Below are positions 1 to 10,535 of a stretch of 64,000 bases of DNA, in pieces (position 1 is the first letter of the stretch; each line of letters begins with the position of its first letter). The translations under genes were made by a program, and so were the position numbers. The notes under the pieces were generated by a model that saw only the letters and a list, made by a program, of their open reading frames with translations, made no database searches and was not told the origin of the DNA. The DNA comes from Trinickia diaoshuihuensis (GTDB lineage: Bacteria; Pseudomonadota; Gammaproteobacteria; Burkholderiales; Burkholderiaceae): the NCBI RefSeq assembly GCF_003390925.1, contig NZ_QUBS01000084.1, positions 62,001 through 126,000 on the forward strand, read 5' to 3'.

Positions 1-1265
1 TGTTCGCGAGGATCGTCCGTTTGGATATCGGCGAGCAGCTTGCGCGCATCGTCGATCTTGCCTTTTTGCGCCAGCATCTGCGCGCGCGTGACCCGTGCCG
101 TGACGTATTGGGCGCTTGCCGGCGGAACCTTGTCGAGCCACTTGGCCGCGTCGTCGTCGTGTTTTTGCTCGATCGCCAGTTGGGCCAAGTACAAATACGC
201 TTGGCCCGGATCGGCTCCCGGCGATTTTTCCGCGAGTTCGGCGTATTGCGTCAGGTATTTCTGAGCGGCGTCGTATTGCTTTTGTTGAACCTTGATGAGT
301 CCGAGCGCAAGCAGCGGCATCGGATCTTTGGCGTCCATCGCGCGCAAGGCCTCGAATTGCTTTTGCGCGTCGTCGAGCCGGTTGGCCGCCAAATGGAGTT
401 GCGCGAGTGCGACGCGCGGCTCGCGCTCTTTCGGATGTTGTTTCACATACGCGTCGAGCGACGCGATGGCTTCGTTGCGCTCGTCGCTGCCCATCTGACC
501 GAGCGCGAGCGCGGCCGGCAGGAAGTCGGGCTTGAGCTTCAGGGCATGCTCGAACGAGGCGCGCGCACCGGGCCGGTCGTCGGCCAGCAATTGCTGTCTG
601 CCGATCGCCAGATAGGCCTCGGGGCGGTTCATGTCGTTTTTCAGCAGGTCCTGCAGCACTTGCAAGCCGCCCACGCGGTTCGGGCCGCGCGAGATCAACG
701 TCTGCAAGGCCTGCACGGCGCCCCCTCGTTTGTCGGCCGGCACCTTCGCGAGCTCGGCGGCGAGCATGGGCTGCGCTTCGTTGGGCTTGCCCGACAAAAC
801 GAGCAACGAGGCATCGATCTGGATCGCCCGCTCGGAGCTAGGCGCGTACTCGTGCCATAGCTGTGCGGCGGCGAGCGCGTCCGAGGGACTTTGCGCCTGC
901 ACCGCGATTTCGGTTGCGCGTTCCGCCATACGCGGATCGTGCGTGTCGCGCGCGAGCGCGAGATACGTTTGGTAGGCGGGCGCGGGCTGATTGCGTTGCA
1001 ACGCGATTTCGGCCGCCAGTACTTGGAACACGATCTGGCTCGAGAGCGGGACGTCCGGCAAATCCTTGTCTTCCTCGGGCAGCGAGGGGAGTCCGAATGC
1101 GTCCGTCGACGTTACACCGCCGCCGTCGGATGCCGACGGGTCCTGAGCGTGCGCCGGCAACGCGGTCAACGTCCATGCGCAGAGCGCGGCCAGGGCGATG
1201 CGGCCCGCTTGAGCGGGGCGGGCGCCGACCGGGCGCGAGAAGAGCTGCTTGAGGGACAAAATCAT
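1..1265 (-). CDS. Exported tetratricopeptide-repeat protein (3' end cut by window edge)
   Basis: I read this directly on the minus strand; it runs open from an ATG at 1265 off the left edge, so about 421 codons are visible. The first 40 residues form a signal peptide with a hydrophobic core and an ALPAHA/Q cleavage site, so the protein is exported. The rest is alpha-helical with repeated TPR-like units (for example [19 protein letters not shown] and [19 protein letters not shown]). It is divergent from mutM. TPR proteins act as scaffolds for protein complexes; the partner here is unknown. The divergent position next to mutM matches Burkholderia chromosomes as I recall them. Confidence 0.85.
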   Translation of the reverse strand, partial: MILSLKQLFSRPVGARPAQAGRIALAALCAWTLTALPAHAQDPSASDGGGVTSTDAFGLPSLPEEDKDLPDVPLSSQIVFQVLAAEIALQRNQPAPAYQTYLALARDTHDPRMAERATEIAVQAQSPSDALAAAQLWHEYAPSSERAIQIDASLLVLSGKPNEAQPMLAAELAKVPADKRGGAVQALQTLISRGPNRVGGLQVLQDLLKNDMNRPEAYLAIGRQQLLADDRPGARASFEHALKLKPDFLPAALALGQMGSDERNEAIASLDAYVKQHPKEREPRVALAQLHLAANRLDDAQKQFEALRAMDAKDPMPLLALGLIKVQQKQYDAAQKYLTQYAELAEKSPGADPGQAYLYLAQLAIEQKHDDDAAKWLDKVPPASAQYVTARVTRAQMLAQKGKIDDARKLLADIQTDDPRE

Positions 1266-1290
1266 GGAGATCCGTTCGAGGTTTCGGTCG

Positions 1291-1312
1291 ATTGTAACGC
1301 GCTCGCTACAAT
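1291..1312. promoter_or_regulatory. Back-to-back putative -10 boxes for the TPR gene and mutM
   Basis: The divergent gap contains TACAAT on the plus strand (1307-1312, towards mutM) and TACAAT on the minus strand (1291-1296, towards the TPR gene). No convincing -35 is visible for either. The minus box lies 25 bases from the TPR start codon. Confidence 0.35.
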
Positions 1313-1364
1313 ACACGCAGAATTGGACCATGCAAGTTACACACCTGTTTCCGCCCTGAAGAAC

Positions 1365-2192
1365 ATGCCCGAGTTGCCAGAAGTTGAAGTTACCCGGCGC
1401 GGCATCGAGCCGTACGTGACCGGCCGCCGCGTCGAGCGCGTCGACGTGCGCACGCCCGCTTTGCGCTGGCCGGTGCCGGCCGATCTCGCGCGCACGCTCG
1501 CTCGGCAAGCGGTTCGAAAGGTCGAGCGGCGCGGCAAATATCTGCTGTTCGAGATCGACGCGGGCTGGTTCATCGTCCATCTCGGCATGACCGGGACGCT
1601 ACGCGTGCTGCGCCATGAGCAAGCGAGCGAGCCGGCCAAGCACGATCATATCGATTGGATCTTCGACGAATTCGTGCTGCGCTATCGCGATCCGCGCCGT
1701 TTCGGCGCGGTGCTGTGGCATGCCCGGGCCGACGGCGACGTGAACACGCACCCCCTGCTCGCGAGTCTCGGCGTCGAGCCTTTCAGCGACGAGTTTAGCG
1801 GCGAGCTGATTTTTCGCCGCACCCGCGGGCGCACGGCCTCGATCAAGCAATTGCTGCTCGCCGGAGAGATCGTCGTCGGCGTCGGCAACATCTATGCATC
1901 GGAGAGCCTGTTTCGCGCGGGCATTCGTCCGACCACGGCGGCGGGCCGCGTGTCGCTCGCCCGCTGCGAACGGCTGGCCGATGCCGTACGCGCGACCCTG
2001 GCCGCGGCGATCGAGCGCGGCGGCAGCACGCTCCGAGATTTCGTGGGCAGCGACGGCGCGAGCGGCTATTTCCAGCTCGAATGCTTCGTCTACGATCGCG
2101 CCGGCGAGCCGTGCCGCGTGTGCGCCTCGCCGATCCGGCAGATCGTCCAAGGGCAACGTTCCACCTATTACTGCGCGCACTGTCAGCGCTGA
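1365..2192 (+). CDS. mutM: Formamidopyrimidine-DNA glycosylase MutM (Fpg)
   Basis: This is a 275-residue bifunctional glycosylase/AP lyase that removes 8-oxoguanine and formamidopyrimidines from DNA. The start is fixed by the family N-terminus MPELPEVE: Pro2 becomes the catalytic amine and Glu3 the acid after Met removal. The helix-two-turn-helix region is seen as GVGNIYASE. The C-terminal zinc finger has its four cysteines in CRVCASP and YYCAHCQ. The length is normal. It sits 13 bases before mutY, so the two GO-system repair enzymes are probably cotranscribed. Confidence 0.97.
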   Translation: MPELPEVEVTRRGIEPYVTGRRVERVDVRTPALRWPVPADLARTLARQAVRKVERRGKYLLFEIDAGWFIVHLGMTGTLRVLRHEQASEPAKHDHIDWIFDEFVLRYRDPRRFGAVLWHARADGDVNTHPLLASLGVEPFSDEFSGELIFRRTRGRTASIKQLLLAGEIVVGVGNIYASESLFRAGIRPTTAAGRVSLARCERLADAVRATLAAAIERGGSTLRDFVGSDGASGYFQLECFVYDRAGEPCRVCASPIRQIVQGQRSTYYCAHCQR

Positions 2193-2205
2193 GTCTTCCT
2201 CGCAC

Positions 2206-3318
2206 ATGTTCGTCTCTCCGATCCCCGCGGCCGAGCCCGCTACGCCGCTCGAAGCGGCCTTCGCCTCACGGCTGATCGAGTGGCAGCGCCGCCACGGCCG
2301 CCACGATTTGCCGTGGCAGAACACGCGCGACCCATACCGCGTCTGGCTCTCCGAGATCATGCTCCAGCAGACGCAGGTTTCGACGGTCATCCCCTATTAC
2401 GAAAAATTTCTCGCGCGCTTTCCCGACGTCGCGTCTCTAGCCGCGGCTCCGCTCGACGAAGTCATGGCATTGTGGGCGGGCCTCGGCTATTACTCGCGGG
2501 CGCGCAACCTGCATCGATGCGCGCAAGCCGTCGTGGAGCGGCATGGAGGCGCATTCCCGGGTACGCCGGAACAATTGGCCGATTTGCCCGGCATCGGGCG
2601 CTCGACGGCGGCGGCGATCGCCTCGTTCGCGTTCGGCGCCCGGGCCACGATTCTGGACGGAAACGTCAAGCGCGTGCTGGCGCGCGTGTTCGGGATCGAG
2701 GGCTTTCCCGGCGAAAAGCGGGTCGAAAACGCGATGTGGTCGCTCGCCGAGCGTTTGATGCCGGCGCCCGATGCGACCGACGACGAGCTGAGCGCCTATA
2801 CCCAGGGGCTCATGGATCTCGGGGCGACGCTCTGCGTGCGCGGCAAACCCGATTGCGCGCGCTGTCCGTTCGCCGCCGATTGCGTCGCGCGCGAGAGCGG
2901 GCGTCAGCGCGAGTTGCCGGCCGCCCGGCCGAAGAAGGCGGTCCCGACGCGGCGCACCTGGATGCTCGTGCTGCGTGACGGGCCCAGCGTGCTGCTCGAA
3001 AAGCGCCCGCCGTCGGGCATTTGGGGCGGATTGTGGAGCTTGCCCGAAGCGGCCGACGAAGCCTCGCTCGCCGAACGAGCCCACATACTGGGAGCGCAGC
3101 CGAGTCTTACGCGTCTGGCGCCGATCGCTCACACGTTCACGCATTTCAAGCTCGACATCGAGCCGCGTTGCGGCGAGTTGCGCGCGGTGCCTCCCACGGG
3201 CGTTTGCCAGGCGCTCGACGGCGAGACGGCTTGGGTGCCGCTCGAGAGAATCGACGATTACGGCGTGCCGGCGCCCGTGCGCAAGCTGCTCGATGCGCTC
3301 GATGGCCCGTTGCTCTGA
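2206..3318 (+). CDS. mutY: Adenine DNA glycosylase MutY
   Basis: This 370-residue enzyme removes adenine mispaired with 8-oxoguanine or G, complementing MutM. The HhH-GPD fold is shown by EIMLQQTQVSTVIPYY, the hairpin LPGIGRSTAAAI and the catalytic Asp in ILDGNVKRVLAR. The iron-sulfur cluster loop C-x6-C-x2-C-x5-C is intact (CVRGKPDCARCPFAADC). The C-terminal third is a Nudix-like 8-oxoG recognition domain (LEKRPPSGIWGGLWSLPE). The ATG at 2206 gives the usual MutY start region and lies just after mutM. It converges with the LON-domain gene, 9 bases away. Confidence 0.97.
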   Translation: MFVSPIPAAEPATPLEAAFASRLIEWQRRHGRHDLPWQNTRDPYRVWLSEIMLQQTQVSTVIPYYEKFLARFPDVASLAAAPLDEVMALWAGLGYYSRARNLHRCAQAVVERHGGAFPGTPEQLADLPGIGRSTAAAIASFAFGARATILDGNVKRVLARVFGIEGFPGEKRVENAMWSLAERLMPAPDATDDELSAYTQGLMDLGATLCVRGKPDCARCPFAADCVARESGRQRELPAARPKKAVPTRRTWMLVLRDGPSVLLEKRPPSGIWGGLWSLPEAADEASLAERAHILGAQPSLTRLAPIAHTFTHFKLDIEPRCGELRAVPPTGVCQALDGETAWVPLERIDDYGVPAPVRKLLDALDGPLL

Positions 3319-3327
3319 CTGCGTTCG

Positions 3328-3963
3328 TCAGAGCAATTGATGTTGGCGCATGTAGTGATGGACGGCGTCGATCCGTTCGCCGGCGTCGGTCAGTTCCATG
3401 AGCTTTTGTCGTGCCCGCAACGGAATTTGCAAGATCTCCGCCAAGCGATTGGACACCCAGCTCGGGTCGTCGAAACGGAACGGTTCGGCGAACGGCACGC
3501 TCTCGGGATCGCGCTCGCGGATCGTCTCGATGATGCGTTCGAGCACCTCCGCGCAGGCGCCGAATTTGGCCACCGCGTCGGCGCCGTCCAGCGGCGCGTC
3601 TTCGGGCACCGGTTCGGCGACGCCGACGAGCAGCCCGCTCGATTCCTTACGATGCGAGAGCAGGCGAAATCGCTGCGTGCCGCGCGCGCGGATGAGCAGC
3701 ATGCCGTGCTCGTCCACGTCGCACTGATCGATCCGGGCTAGCGTGCCGACCATTTCGGGTACGCACGGCACGTCTTGTTGCGCGACTTCGGCACCGCTTT
3801 TGAGCAGACAGACGCCGAATGGACTCTCGTCGCGCAGACAGGCGCGCGCCATATCGAGGTAGCGCGCCTCGAAGATCTTCAACGGCAGCAGCCCATCGGG
3901 GAACAGCACCGTGTGCAAGGGGAACAGCGGCAGCTCAGCGTAGACGGCAGGAATGGAGGACAT
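3328..3963 (-). CDS. LON substrate-binding-domain protein
   Basis: A 211-residue stand-alone LON N-terminal (PUA-like) domain: the start AELPLFPLHTVLFPDGLLPL and IFEARYLDMARACL are characteristic. There is no ATPase or Ser-Lys protease domain, so it is not Lon protease. Such proteins are common in proteobacteria, and their role is not settled (possibly substrate or peptide binding). It lies 91 bases downstream of rapZ on the same strand, and may be the last gene of the rpoN-ptsN block. Confidence 0.88.
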   Translation of the reverse strand: MSSIPAVYAELPLFPLHTVLFPDGLLPLKIFEARYLDMARACLRDESPFGVCLLKSGAEVAQQDVPCVPEMVGTLARIDQCDVDEHGMLLIRARGTQRFRLLSHRKESSGLLVGVAEPVPEDAPLDGADAVAKFGACAEVLERIIETIRERDPESVPFAEPFRFDDPSWVSNRLAEILQIPLRARQKLMELTDAGERIDAVHHYMRQHQLL

Positions 3964-4054
3964 GGCGCACGCTTCGGATTGCCGCGTAGGCCGCGGCGGG
4001 TTGAGCCGCTAGTGACCTGGGCCGGGAGTATTCATCGACCGACAAGCTCCCGGT

Positions 4055-4954
4055 TCACGCCACCAACCTGGACGATTCGTCGATGGCGACCGGCGCGTCG
4101 CGATGCCGAACGATCACGGTCGCCTCGCGTGCCAGACGCGCGGCGAGTGTTTCGGCGATGAACACGGAGCGGTGTTGCCCGCCCGTGCAGCCGACGGCGA
4201 CGGTCAAGTAGCTGCGGTTGTCTTCGCGAAACCGCGGCAGCCATTTCAAAACGAATGCGTGAATATCGTCGATCATTTCATGCACGATCGGCAATGCGTC
4301 GAGGTAATCGATCACGGGCTGATCGCGGCCCGTGAGCGGACGCAGACGATGATCGTAATACGGATTGGGCAGCGCGCGCACGTCGAACACGAAATCGGCG
4401 TCGAGCGGCAGGCCGCGTTTGAAGCCGAACGATTCGAACATCAGCATCAAGCCTTCCCGCTGTTCCTCGATGAAGCGCGTCACCCATGCGCGCAACACGT
4501 TCGCGCGCAAATTGCTCGTATCGATTTGATGACCGAACTCCGCGAGCGGCGCGACGAGTTCGCGTTCGCGCTCGATGGCTTCCTCGAGCGAGGCCAGCAG
4601 CCCGACGTCGGCGTCGTGCGCGGGCGAGCCCGAAAGCGGGTGACGCCGGCGCGTCTCGGAAAACCGCTGGATCAGCGACTGCGTGCTGGCGTTCAGAAAG
4701 AGCACGCGCACGTCGTGTTCGCTGGCCAGATCGCGAATGATGCCGGGCATGTCGTCGAGCGAGGCGCTCGAGCGGGCGTCGATGGCGACCGCCAGCCGCT
4801 CGTGTCCTTCGTCGTCGCTCGCCAGGTACTGGGCGAGCGCGGGCAAAAAGCGGGGCGGCAAATTGTCGACGCAGTAATAGCCCGCGTCGGCCAGTGCGTT
4901 CAACGCGACGGATTTGCCGGAGCCGGAGATGCCGGTGATTAGAACGATGCGCAT
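4055..4954 (-). CDS. rapZ: RNase adapter protein RapZ (YvcJ family nucleotide-binding protein)
   Basis: This 299-residue protein has an N-terminal P-loop, GISGSGKS at residues 8-15, and the family C-terminal motif CTGGQHRSV. In E. coli RapZ binds the small RNA GlmZ and directs it to RNase E, tuning glucosamine-6-phosphate synthase. Whether that RNA circuit exists here cannot be told from this window. The start [15 protein letters not shown] is the family consensus. The position downstream of hprK and ptsN in the rpoN block is the standard one. Confidence 0.95.
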   Translation of the reverse strand: MRIVLITGISGSGKSVALNALADAGYYCVDNLPPRFLPALAQYLASDDEGHERLAVAIDARSSASLDDMPGIIRDLASEHDVRVLFLNASTQSLIQRFSETRRRHPLSGSPAHDADVGLLASLEEAIERERELVAPLAEFGHQIDTSNLRANVLRAWVTRFIEEQREGLMLMFESFGFKRGLPLDADFVFDVRALPNPYYDHRLRPLTGRDQPVIDYLDALPIVHEMIDDIHAFVLKWLPRFREDNRSYLTVAVGCTGGQHRSVFIAETLAARLAREATVIVRHRDAPVAIDESSRLVA

Positions 4955-5023
4955 GGGAAAGAACCAGTTCGTTTCATCATAGCACTTGCATCCGGGCTTG
5001 GTCGCGGCGGCCCGCGGCCCTTT

Positions 5024-5041
5024 GCCGGCCGTGGGGCCGGC
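5024..5041. repeat. Perfect 7-bp hairpin between hprK and rapZ
   Basis: GCCGGCC, loop GTGG, GGCCGGC, lying just past the hprK stop on the minus strand. No T-run follows, so it is not a standard intrinsic terminator. It may be an intercistronic stability or attenuation hairpin. Confidence 0.4.
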
Positions 5042-5049
5042 CGCTCGAT

Positions 5050-6018
5050 TCACATGAGCTTGCCCGGCAACTGACTGTCGGGATCTTGCATCGCGATCCG
5101 CTGCCGATCCATGAAGTCGCGCAACGTGTCGATTCCGCGTAGCTGCAGGATCGTATTGCGCACGGCGGCTTCGACGAGCACGGCCAGGTTGCGGCCCGCC
5201 GCCACTTGAATCGTCACTTTGCTGATCGGCAGTCCGAGCACGTCGACGGTCTGGCTTTCGAGCGGCAGGCGCTGGAATTCGCCGTCGGGCCGGCGCACGA
5301 GCTGCACGATGAGCTTGAGCTTCATTTTGCGGCGCACCGCGGTTTCGCCGAAGATCGTTTTGATGTCGAGCAGGCCCAGCCCGCGGACTTCGAGCAGATT
5401 TTGCAGCAGCGGGGGGCAGCGGCCCTCGACGAAATCCGGTCCGAGCCGCACGAAATCGACCGCATCGTCGGCCACGAGCCCGTGACCGCGGCTGATCAAT
5501 TCGAGCCCCAGCTCGCTTTTGCCGAGGCCCGAATCGCCTGTCAGCAGGACGCCCATGCCGAGAATGTCGAGAAAAACGCCGTGCAGCGTGGCGCGCGGCG
5601 CCAAGATACGCGACATGTACAGGCGCAGGTTGTCGATAACCGAGGCCGGCGACATCGTCGTCGTGAACAGCGGTGTGGACGAGCGCGTACAGCGCAACAC
5701 GAGCTCCGGCGGCGCGGCGACGCCGCCCGCGACGACGAGAAACGGCGGCTCCAGCGCGATCAATTCGGCCATGTGCCGCGAGCGGTCTTCGTCGGATTGC
5801 CGCTGGTAGTAATTGACTTCGGCCTCGCCGAGCACTTGAATCCGGTTCGGGTGGATCAAATTCAAGTGGCCGACGAGGTCGGCGCTCGACGTCGCGTTCG
5901 CGACGGTTTCCGCGGAAAAACCGCGCTCCCAGCCTTCGTGCCCCGTCAGCCAGCTCAGTTTGAGCATGGAGGCGTTGTCGTCGAAAATGCTTTGGGCGTT
6001 GATGCTGGACGTATCCAT
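5050..6018 (-). CDS. hprK: HPr kinase/phosphorylase
   Basis: This 322-residue protein phosphorylates and dephosphorylates a seryl residue of HPr-type phosphocarriers. The C-terminal kinase half carries the Walker A motif GDSGLGKSE followed by [12 protein letters not shown], and the family signature [10 protein letters not shown]. The N-terminal half is the HprK_N domain. The start MDTSSINAQ was chosen because it gives the length I recall for Burkholderia HprK; a longer reading upstream is not family-like. It is flanked by ptsN and rapZ, so it belongs to the nitrogen-PTS control cassette. Confidence 0.96.
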   Translation of the reverse strand: MDTSSINAQSIFDDNASMLKLSWLTGHEGWERGFSAETVANATSSADLVGHLNLIHPNRIQVLGEAEVNYYQRQSDEDRSRHMAELIALEPPFLVVAGGVAAPPELVLRCTRSSTPLFTTTMSPASVIDNLRLYMSRILAPRATLHGVFLDILGMGVLLTGDSGLGKSELGLELISRGHGLVADDAVDFVRLGPDFVEGRCPPLLQNLLEVRGLGLLDIKTIFGETAVRRKMKLKLIVQLVRRPDGEFQRLPLESQTVDVLGLPISKVTIQVAAGRNLAVLVEAAVRNTILQLRGIDTLRDFMDRQRIAMQDPDSQLPGKLM

Positions 6019-6153
6019 GAATCCCTTGCTCCTGGTTGACCGCGACGCGCGCGGCGACGACGTGCGCCGCCCCGCCCGCCAAGGCCGATGAACGGCGCGC
6101 GAGGCGCCGTGCTTGCAAGCCGAACCAAGAAGGTTAGGGTGCGGCAAGCAAGC

Positions 6154-6609
6154 TCAAGGGTGCCACTGGGTGAGCAGGCGATGCAACTCTTCGCGATTCG
6201 ATTCTGTGTGCAGGCGTTCGCGCGCTTCGCGGTCGGACAGCAACTGCGCGATTTCCGAGAGAATTTCCAAGTGCTGCTGCGTGGCCTGTTCGGGCACGAG
6301 CAGAAAGATCAATAGCGAGACGGGCTGCCCGTCCGGCGCTTCGAACGGGATCGGTTGGTCCAGGCGCACGAATGCGGCCAGCGGCTGCTTGAGGCCCTTG
6401 ATCCGCCCGTGCGGAATCGCAACGCCTTCGCCGAGGGCCGTGGAGCCCAGCCGTTCGCGAGCGAAGAGGTTATCGGTGACTGCACTGCGGCCGATTCCGT
6501 TCTGGTTTTCGAAAATCAAGCCCGCTTGCTCGAATACGCGCTTCTTGCTGGTAACGGAAAGGCCGAGGACGACGTTTTCGAGCGGAAGAAATTTGGCTAA
6601 ACGATTCAT
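6154..6609 (-). CDS. ptsN: PTS IIA-type nitrogen-regulatory protein EIIA(Ntr)
   Basis: A 151-residue EIIA domain of the fructose/mannitol type with the phosphorylatable His at residue 67 (GVAIPHGRIKGL). It takes phosphate from NPr/HPr and, in other proteobacteria, controls K+ transport and stress responses by binding partners rather than by moving sugar. The length matches the family. It lies between hpf and hprK, in the conserved order rpoN-hpf-ptsN. A separate -10 box and a terminator lie upstream, so it probably has its own promoter. Confidence 0.96.
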   Translation of the reverse strand: MNRLAKFLPLENVVLGLSVTSKKRVFEQAGLIFENQNGIGRSAVTDNLFARERLGSTALGEGVAIPHGRIKGLKQPLAAFVRLDQPIPFEAPDGQPVSLLIFLLVPEQATQQHLEILSEIAQLLSDREARERLHTESNREELHRLLTQWHP

Positions 6610-6744
6610 GTTGGCAGGCTAACGCGTCGCCTCAAGCGCTCCTCGGGGCAACTGGCTGATTGTCGATTTTCGGCCGCGCGCGCCGGCTCCATGAACCGAC
6701 GACGCCGGGCACTGCCACGGCCGGCTGCCCCTTCAATAACCGGC

Positions 6745-6750
6745 ACATTA
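6745..6750 (-). promoter_or_regulatory. Putative -10 box for ptsN
   Basis: A perfect TATAAT reads on the minus strand between the hpf terminator and ptsN. No good -35 is seen 16-18 bases upstream, so this rests on the -10 alone. Confidence 0.35.
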
Positions 6751-6812
6751 TAGATCAGGGTCGGGGCATATGGTGCGCCGCGCCAGGCGAGGAAAGATTC
6801 CGTTCGCCCATG

Positions 6813-6838
6813 AAAAAGCCGCCCTGCAACGGGGCGGC
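6813..6838 (-). terminator. Rho-independent terminator after hpf
   Basis: On the minus strand GCCGCCC (7 bp) pairs with GGGCGGC around a 7-base loop, and is followed directly by TTTTT. It lies about 45 bases past the hpf stop and separates hpf from ptsN. Confidence 0.75.
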
Positions 6839-6881
6839 TCTTCACGCGGGGTGCGCGGCCGGCTTGCGGGCCGCGGCGGGC

Positions 6882-7238
6882 TTACTGCACTTGCTCGCCT
6901 AGCGGCGGCAGATCTTGATGTTTGATCGCCTCATGCTGATGTTCTTGGATGCGCCCCTTGTGGCGGACCACCTGACGGTCCAGCCGGTCGACCATGAGAT
7001 CGATCGCGGCGTACAGGTCGCCGTTGGCGCTTTCGATGCAGATATCCTTGCCTTTCACATGGAGGGTGATTTCGGCCTTCTGCCTCTTGTCTTTTTCTTT
7101 ATGGTTGTCGATCGAGAGGACCACATTGCCATCGATCACCTGATCGAAATGTCTTAGCACCTTGTCGAGCTTGGTGATCACGTATTCTCGCAACGCCGGC
7201 GTTACTTCGAGATGGTGTCCACTGATCTTCAGATTCAT
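6882..7238 (-). CDS. hpf: Ribosome hibernation-promoting factor HPF (YhbH/YfiA family)
   Basis: This 118-residue protein begins [20 protein letters not shown], the typical start of the ribosome-associated inhibitor family. It binds the 30S decoding region in slow growth and leads to inactive ribosomes. It lacks the extra C-terminal dimerisation domain of long HPF (about 180 residues), so it is a short form with a modest tail. It sits directly after rpoN, as in E. coli. The start was chosen over an upstream in-frame extension that has no family resemblance. Confidence 0.95.
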   Translation of the reverse strand: MNLKISGHHLEVTPALREYVITKLDKVLRHFDQVIDGNVVLSIDNHKEKDKRQKAEITLHVKGKDICIESANGDLYAAIDLMVDRLDRQVVRHKGRIQEHQHEAIKHQDLPPLGEQVQ

Positions 7239-7409
7239 AGTGCTCTCCAAACAAATGGCAGCCTGGCACCAAAGGTGCGGCTGAGCCGGTCGGGAGCGGC
7301 CCGCTCGTGTCATCACCCCGCGTGACTGACGAGCGGCGGGTCGTATCGGCCGGCCGGTTCCGCTGGTGGCGTCAGGGCCGGTAAACGCTCTTCGCAAAAC
7401 GCGAAAAGC

Positions 7410-8915
7410 CTAAAGAGACTTGCGCAAATTGACTGCGGGGATCTTGAGAGCTTCGCGGTACTTGGCAACCGTGCGGCGCGCCACCACGAACCCTTGTTCC
7501 GCCAGCAGTTCGGCAATGCGGCTGTCCGAAAGAGGCGATTTCGAGTCTTCGGCTCCTATCAGTTGCTTGATGAGTGCGCGAATGGCCGTGGACGACGCCG
7601 CGCCCCCCGTATCGGTCGACACATGAGAGCCGAAGAAGTACTTGAACTCGAGCGTCCCGAAGGGGGTGAGCATGTACTTACCCGTCGTCACACGCGATAC
7701 CGTCGATTCGTGCAAGCCCAGCGTATCAGCTATTTCCCGCAAAACCAAGGGGCGCATGGCGATTTCGCCATGCGCGAAGTAGTTGCGTTGCCGCTCGACG
7801 ATGGCTTGCGCGACGCGCAGAATCGTCTCGAAGCGTTGCTGGATGTTTTTGATCAGCCAGCGCGCTTCTTGGAGCTGTTGGCGCAGCGAGCCGCTGCCGG
7901 GGTCGCCGCGGTTGTTGCGCAAAATGTTTGCGTACAGATGGTTGATGCGCAAGCGCGGTACCACCTCGGGGTTCAGTTCGGCTTGCCAGCCGCTCGAGGT
8001 CTTTCGCACGATGATGTCGGGCACGACGTAGTCGGCTTCCGCCTTGCCGTACGCCGCGCCCGGAAACGGCTCGAGCGAGCGGATCATCGCATGGGCCTCG
8101 CGCAGATCGTCGTCGCCCGCCTTCAATTGCTTGCGCAGGCGCGTGAAATCGCGCGCCGCAAGCAGTTCGAGATGATTTGCCGCGATCTCGAGCGAGAGCT
8201 TGCGCGTGGGCGACTCGGGCAGCCGCAGCAATTGCAGCTTGAGGCATTCCGACGCGGAGCGGGCCCCCACGCCGGCCGGATCGAAGCTTTGCAGCAGCGC
8301 AAGCGCCGCGCCGAGTTCATCGAGGTCCACCTCGAGTTCTTCGGGCAAATCGGCCAGGACCTCGTCGAGCGAAGCCGTGAGGTAGCCGTCGTCGTCGAGC
8401 GATTCGATCAGAAACGTGACGAGCGCGCGGTCGCGCGTGCCCGCCTGCGTCACGCGCAGTTGCGCCATCAGGTGATCGCGCAGCGTAGTGGTCGATTCGT
8501 GGATTTGCAGCGGTGGCAGATCGTCGTCGTCGGATGCGCTCGGCGAGCGCCCGTAGTCGTCGAGATTCCACTGCGACGAATCGGCGCCGTCCCCGCTCGC
8601 CATCGTGCCGAATTCCTCGGGTGCCGAACCGTCGCTCGTTTCGCCGCGCTCGGCGCTTTCCGCGGGCGCGTTGCCGCTCATCGGCTCCGGGGCGGAAGAG
8701 GCGGGCGTTTGAGCGATGACGGAACCGTCGGCGGCGACCCGCAGCGGGCTCGCGATCCATTCGTCTTCGGATTCGAGCAGCGGGTTTTGCGCAACGGCCA
8801 TCGCGACTTCCTGTTGCAACTCAAGCGTCGATAGCTGCAGCAGTCGAATCGACTGTTGCAGTTGCGGGGTCAACGCAAGATGCTGCGATAGGCGGAGTTG
8901 GAGGCTGGCTTTCAT
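7410..8915 (-). CDS. rpoN: RNA polymerase sigma-54 factor RpoN
   Basis: This 501-residue protein directs transcription from -24/-12 promoters and needs AAA+ activators. Region I is the glutamine- and leucine-rich N-terminus ([20 protein letters not shown]). Region II is acidic (about residues 60-145). The core-binding and DNA-binding parts follow, with the HTH region [17 protein letters not shown] and the RpoN box [10 protein letters not shown] near the C-terminus. All landmarks are intact. It is placed between lptB and hpf in the conserved operon. Confidence 0.98.
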   Translation of the reverse strand: MKASLQLRLSQHLALTPQLQQSIRLLQLSTLELQQEVAMAVAQNPLLESEDEWIASPLRVAADGSVIAQTPASSAPEPMSGNAPAESAERGETSDGSAPEEFGTMASGDGADSSQWNLDDYGRSPSASDDDDLPPLQIHESTTTLRDHLMAQLRVTQAGTRDRALVTFLIESLDDDGYLTASLDEVLADLPEELEVDLDELGAALALLQSFDPAGVGARSASECLKLQLLRLPESPTRKLSLEIAANHLELLAARDFTRLRKQLKAGDDDLREAHAMIRSLEPFPGAAYGKAEADYVVPDIIVRKTSSGWQAELNPEVVPRLRINHLYANILRNNRGDPGSGSLRQQLQEARWLIKNIQQRFETILRVAQAIVERQRNYFAHGEIAMRPLVLREIADTLGLHESTVSRVTTGKYMLTPFGTLEFKYFFGSHVSTDTGGAASSTAIRALIKQLIGAEDSKSPLSDSRIAELLAEQGFVVARRTVAKYREALKIPAVNLRKSL

Positions 8916-9042
8916 GGCAATGTGTCTTTCATTGTAGAGACTTTGCCACGCGCCGGGAACCTCGCTGCGGCCGGCGACGGCAACGCGCCGCGACCGGCCT
9001 ACGCCGATCGCGTAAAAATTGCTCCGTTCGGCGCTCGGGCGC

Positions 9043-9849
9043 TTACATGCGGAAGTGCTCGCCCAGATAGACGCGCCGCACGCTCTCGTTTTCTACGATT
9101 TCGTGGGGGGCGCCCGCCGCCAGGACCGAGCCGTCGCTGATGATGTACGCGTGATCGCAGATACCGAGCGTTTCGCGTACGTTGTGGTCGGTGATCAAAA
9201 CACCGATGTTGCGCTGCTTGAGGAATTTGACGATCTTTTGGATCTCGAGCACGGCGATCGGATCGACGCCCGCGAACGGCTCGTCCAGCAGGATGAAGCT
9301 TGGGTTCGTCGCGAGCGCGCGCGCGATTTCCACGCGCCGGCGCTCGCCGCCCGATAGCGAAAGGGCCGGGTTTTCCCGCAGATGCGAGACTTGCAACTCG
9401 TCGAGCAGCGCGTCCGTACGCGCTTCGATCACGGCCTTCGTGAGCCGCTTGCCGTCTTCGTCGCGCAGCAATTCAAGCACCGCGCGAATATTTTCCTCGA
9501 CCGTCAGCTTGCGAAACACCGACGCTTCTTGCGGCAGATACGACAGACCGAGCCCCGCGCGCTTGTGAATGGGGAGCAGGCTGATCGAGTTGCCGTCGAG
9601 CACGATCTCGCCCGCGTCGAGCGGCACGAGGCCGACGATCATGTAGAACGACGTGGTCTTGCCCGCGCCGTTCGGGCCCAGCAAGCCCACCACCTCGCCG
9701 CTTTTGACGTCGAGCGAGACGTCCTTCACGACGGTGCGCGAGCCGTAGCGCTTCTTCAGATTGCGCACGACGAGCGAACTCGACGTGCGGGCAGGGCCGC
9801 TCGCGCTTGCTTCGCTCGTCGCGGCGGCCGGGGTGGAGAGCGTATTCAC
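9043..9849 (-). CDS. lptB: LPS export ABC transporter ATP-binding protein LptB
   Basis: This 268-residue cytoplasmic ATPase powers LptB2FG, which pulls lipopolysaccharide from the inner membrane to the LptC/LptA bridge. It shows Walker A (GPNGAGKTT), the ABC signature LSGGERRR and Walker B ([14 protein letters not shown]). A low-complexity Ala/Ser N-terminal stretch of about 25 residues precedes the domain. Its start overlaps the lptA stop by four bases (ATGA), so the two are translationally coupled. Confidence 0.97.
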   Translation of the reverse strand: MNTLSTPAAATSEASASGPARTSSSLVVRNLKKRYGSRTVVKDVSLDVKSGEVVGLLGPNGAGKTTSFYMIVGLVPLDAGEIVLDGNSISLLPIHKRAGLGLSYLPQEASVFRKLTVEENIRAVLELLRDEDGKRLTKAVIEARTDALLDELQVSHLRENPALSLSGGERRRVEIARALATNPSFILLDEPFAGVDPIAVLEIQKIVKFLKQRNIGVLITDHNVRETLGICDHAYIISDGSVLAAGAPHEIVENESVRRVYLGEHFRM

Positions 9850-10505
9850 TGCGTTCCGGTTCCTTGAATCGCCGATGCGGGCGCGAGCTTGGCCGGCCCG
9901 CCGTTCAAAGGCGCGGGTGCGCCGTTGCGCGGCGACAGCATGGCGCGTACGCGGCCGGTCGGATTGCCGGGGCCGGCCACGTCCTTGCCCGCGCGCGCGG
10001 TATAGAAGTCGTTTTGGCCGTCGTACGTGACGACGCTGCCGTGCACCTGGTCCATCACGGTGGTGAGCCCCTGCAGGCGGCGCACCGTGGCGTTCGTGGT
10101 GAGGGTCGTCAGATCCTTCTTGCCATCGTAGTCGATCCGCTCGGCTGTGCCTTCCACATACTCGTCGACACCTTCGCGTTTCTGGTGGAAATAGGCGAGA
10201 TCCTTGCTGCCCGGGGCCATCGTGCCCGTCGAATACTGATAGCCCTCGGGATCTTGACGTACCTCCACGCGATCGGCTTTGATGAGGATCGTGCCCTTTG
10301 TCGCGACGACATGGCCCGTGAAAATCGTGACCTGTTTCAGATCGTCGTAGGTCATGTTGTCGGCGTCGATGTTCATCGGTTTGTCCTTGTCGGCCTGCTC
10401 GGCGTGGGCCTGGGGCCCGAACGCGAGGCAGGCCACGAGGGCGAGCGCGGCCGCCAAGCCGAAGTGTGCCGGCCGTGGGACGCGAAAAGAGAGCGATTCG
10501 TTCAT
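9846..10505 (-). CDS. lptA: LPS transport periplasmic protein LptA
   Basis: This 219-residue protein has a signal peptide (hydrophobic core [14 protein letters not shown], cleavage near AHA/EQ at about 35) and an OstA-like beta-jellyroll ([20 protein letters not shown]). It forms the periplasmic bridge for LPS between LptC and the outer-membrane LptD/E. The C-terminus is Pro/Ala-rich and less conserved. It overlaps lptB by four bases and lies 30 bases after lptC. Confidence 0.95.
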   Translation of the reverse strand: MNESLSFRVPRPAHFGLAAALALVACLAFGPQAHAEQADKDKPMNIDADNMTYDDLKQVTIFTGHVVATKGTILIKADRVEVRQDPEGYQYSTGTMAPGSKDLAYFHQKREGVDEYVEGTAERIDYDGKKDLTTLTTNATVRRLQGLTTVMDQVHGSVVTYDGQNDFYTARAGKDVAGPGNPTGRVRAMLSPRNGAPAPLNGGPAKLAPASAIQGTGTQ

Positions 10506-10535
10506 GCGGTCACGCTACGAAAGGATGGGACCCGA

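Noticed and set aside
4955-6118. In-frame extension upstream of rapZ on the minus strand
   Set aside because: It is the alternate frame of hprK; rapZ starts at 4954 by family consensus.
7264-7279. Sigma-54-like TGGCAC-N8-TGC spacing near hpf and rpoN
   Set aside because: It reads on the plus strand, away from hpf, and would point into the 3' end of rpoN, so it serves no gene there.
7494-8834. A 446-codon open frame on the plus strand opposite rpoN
   Set aside because: It is a GC-rich antisense shadow of rpoN, with an Arg/Ala/Val-heavy composition and no recognisable domain.
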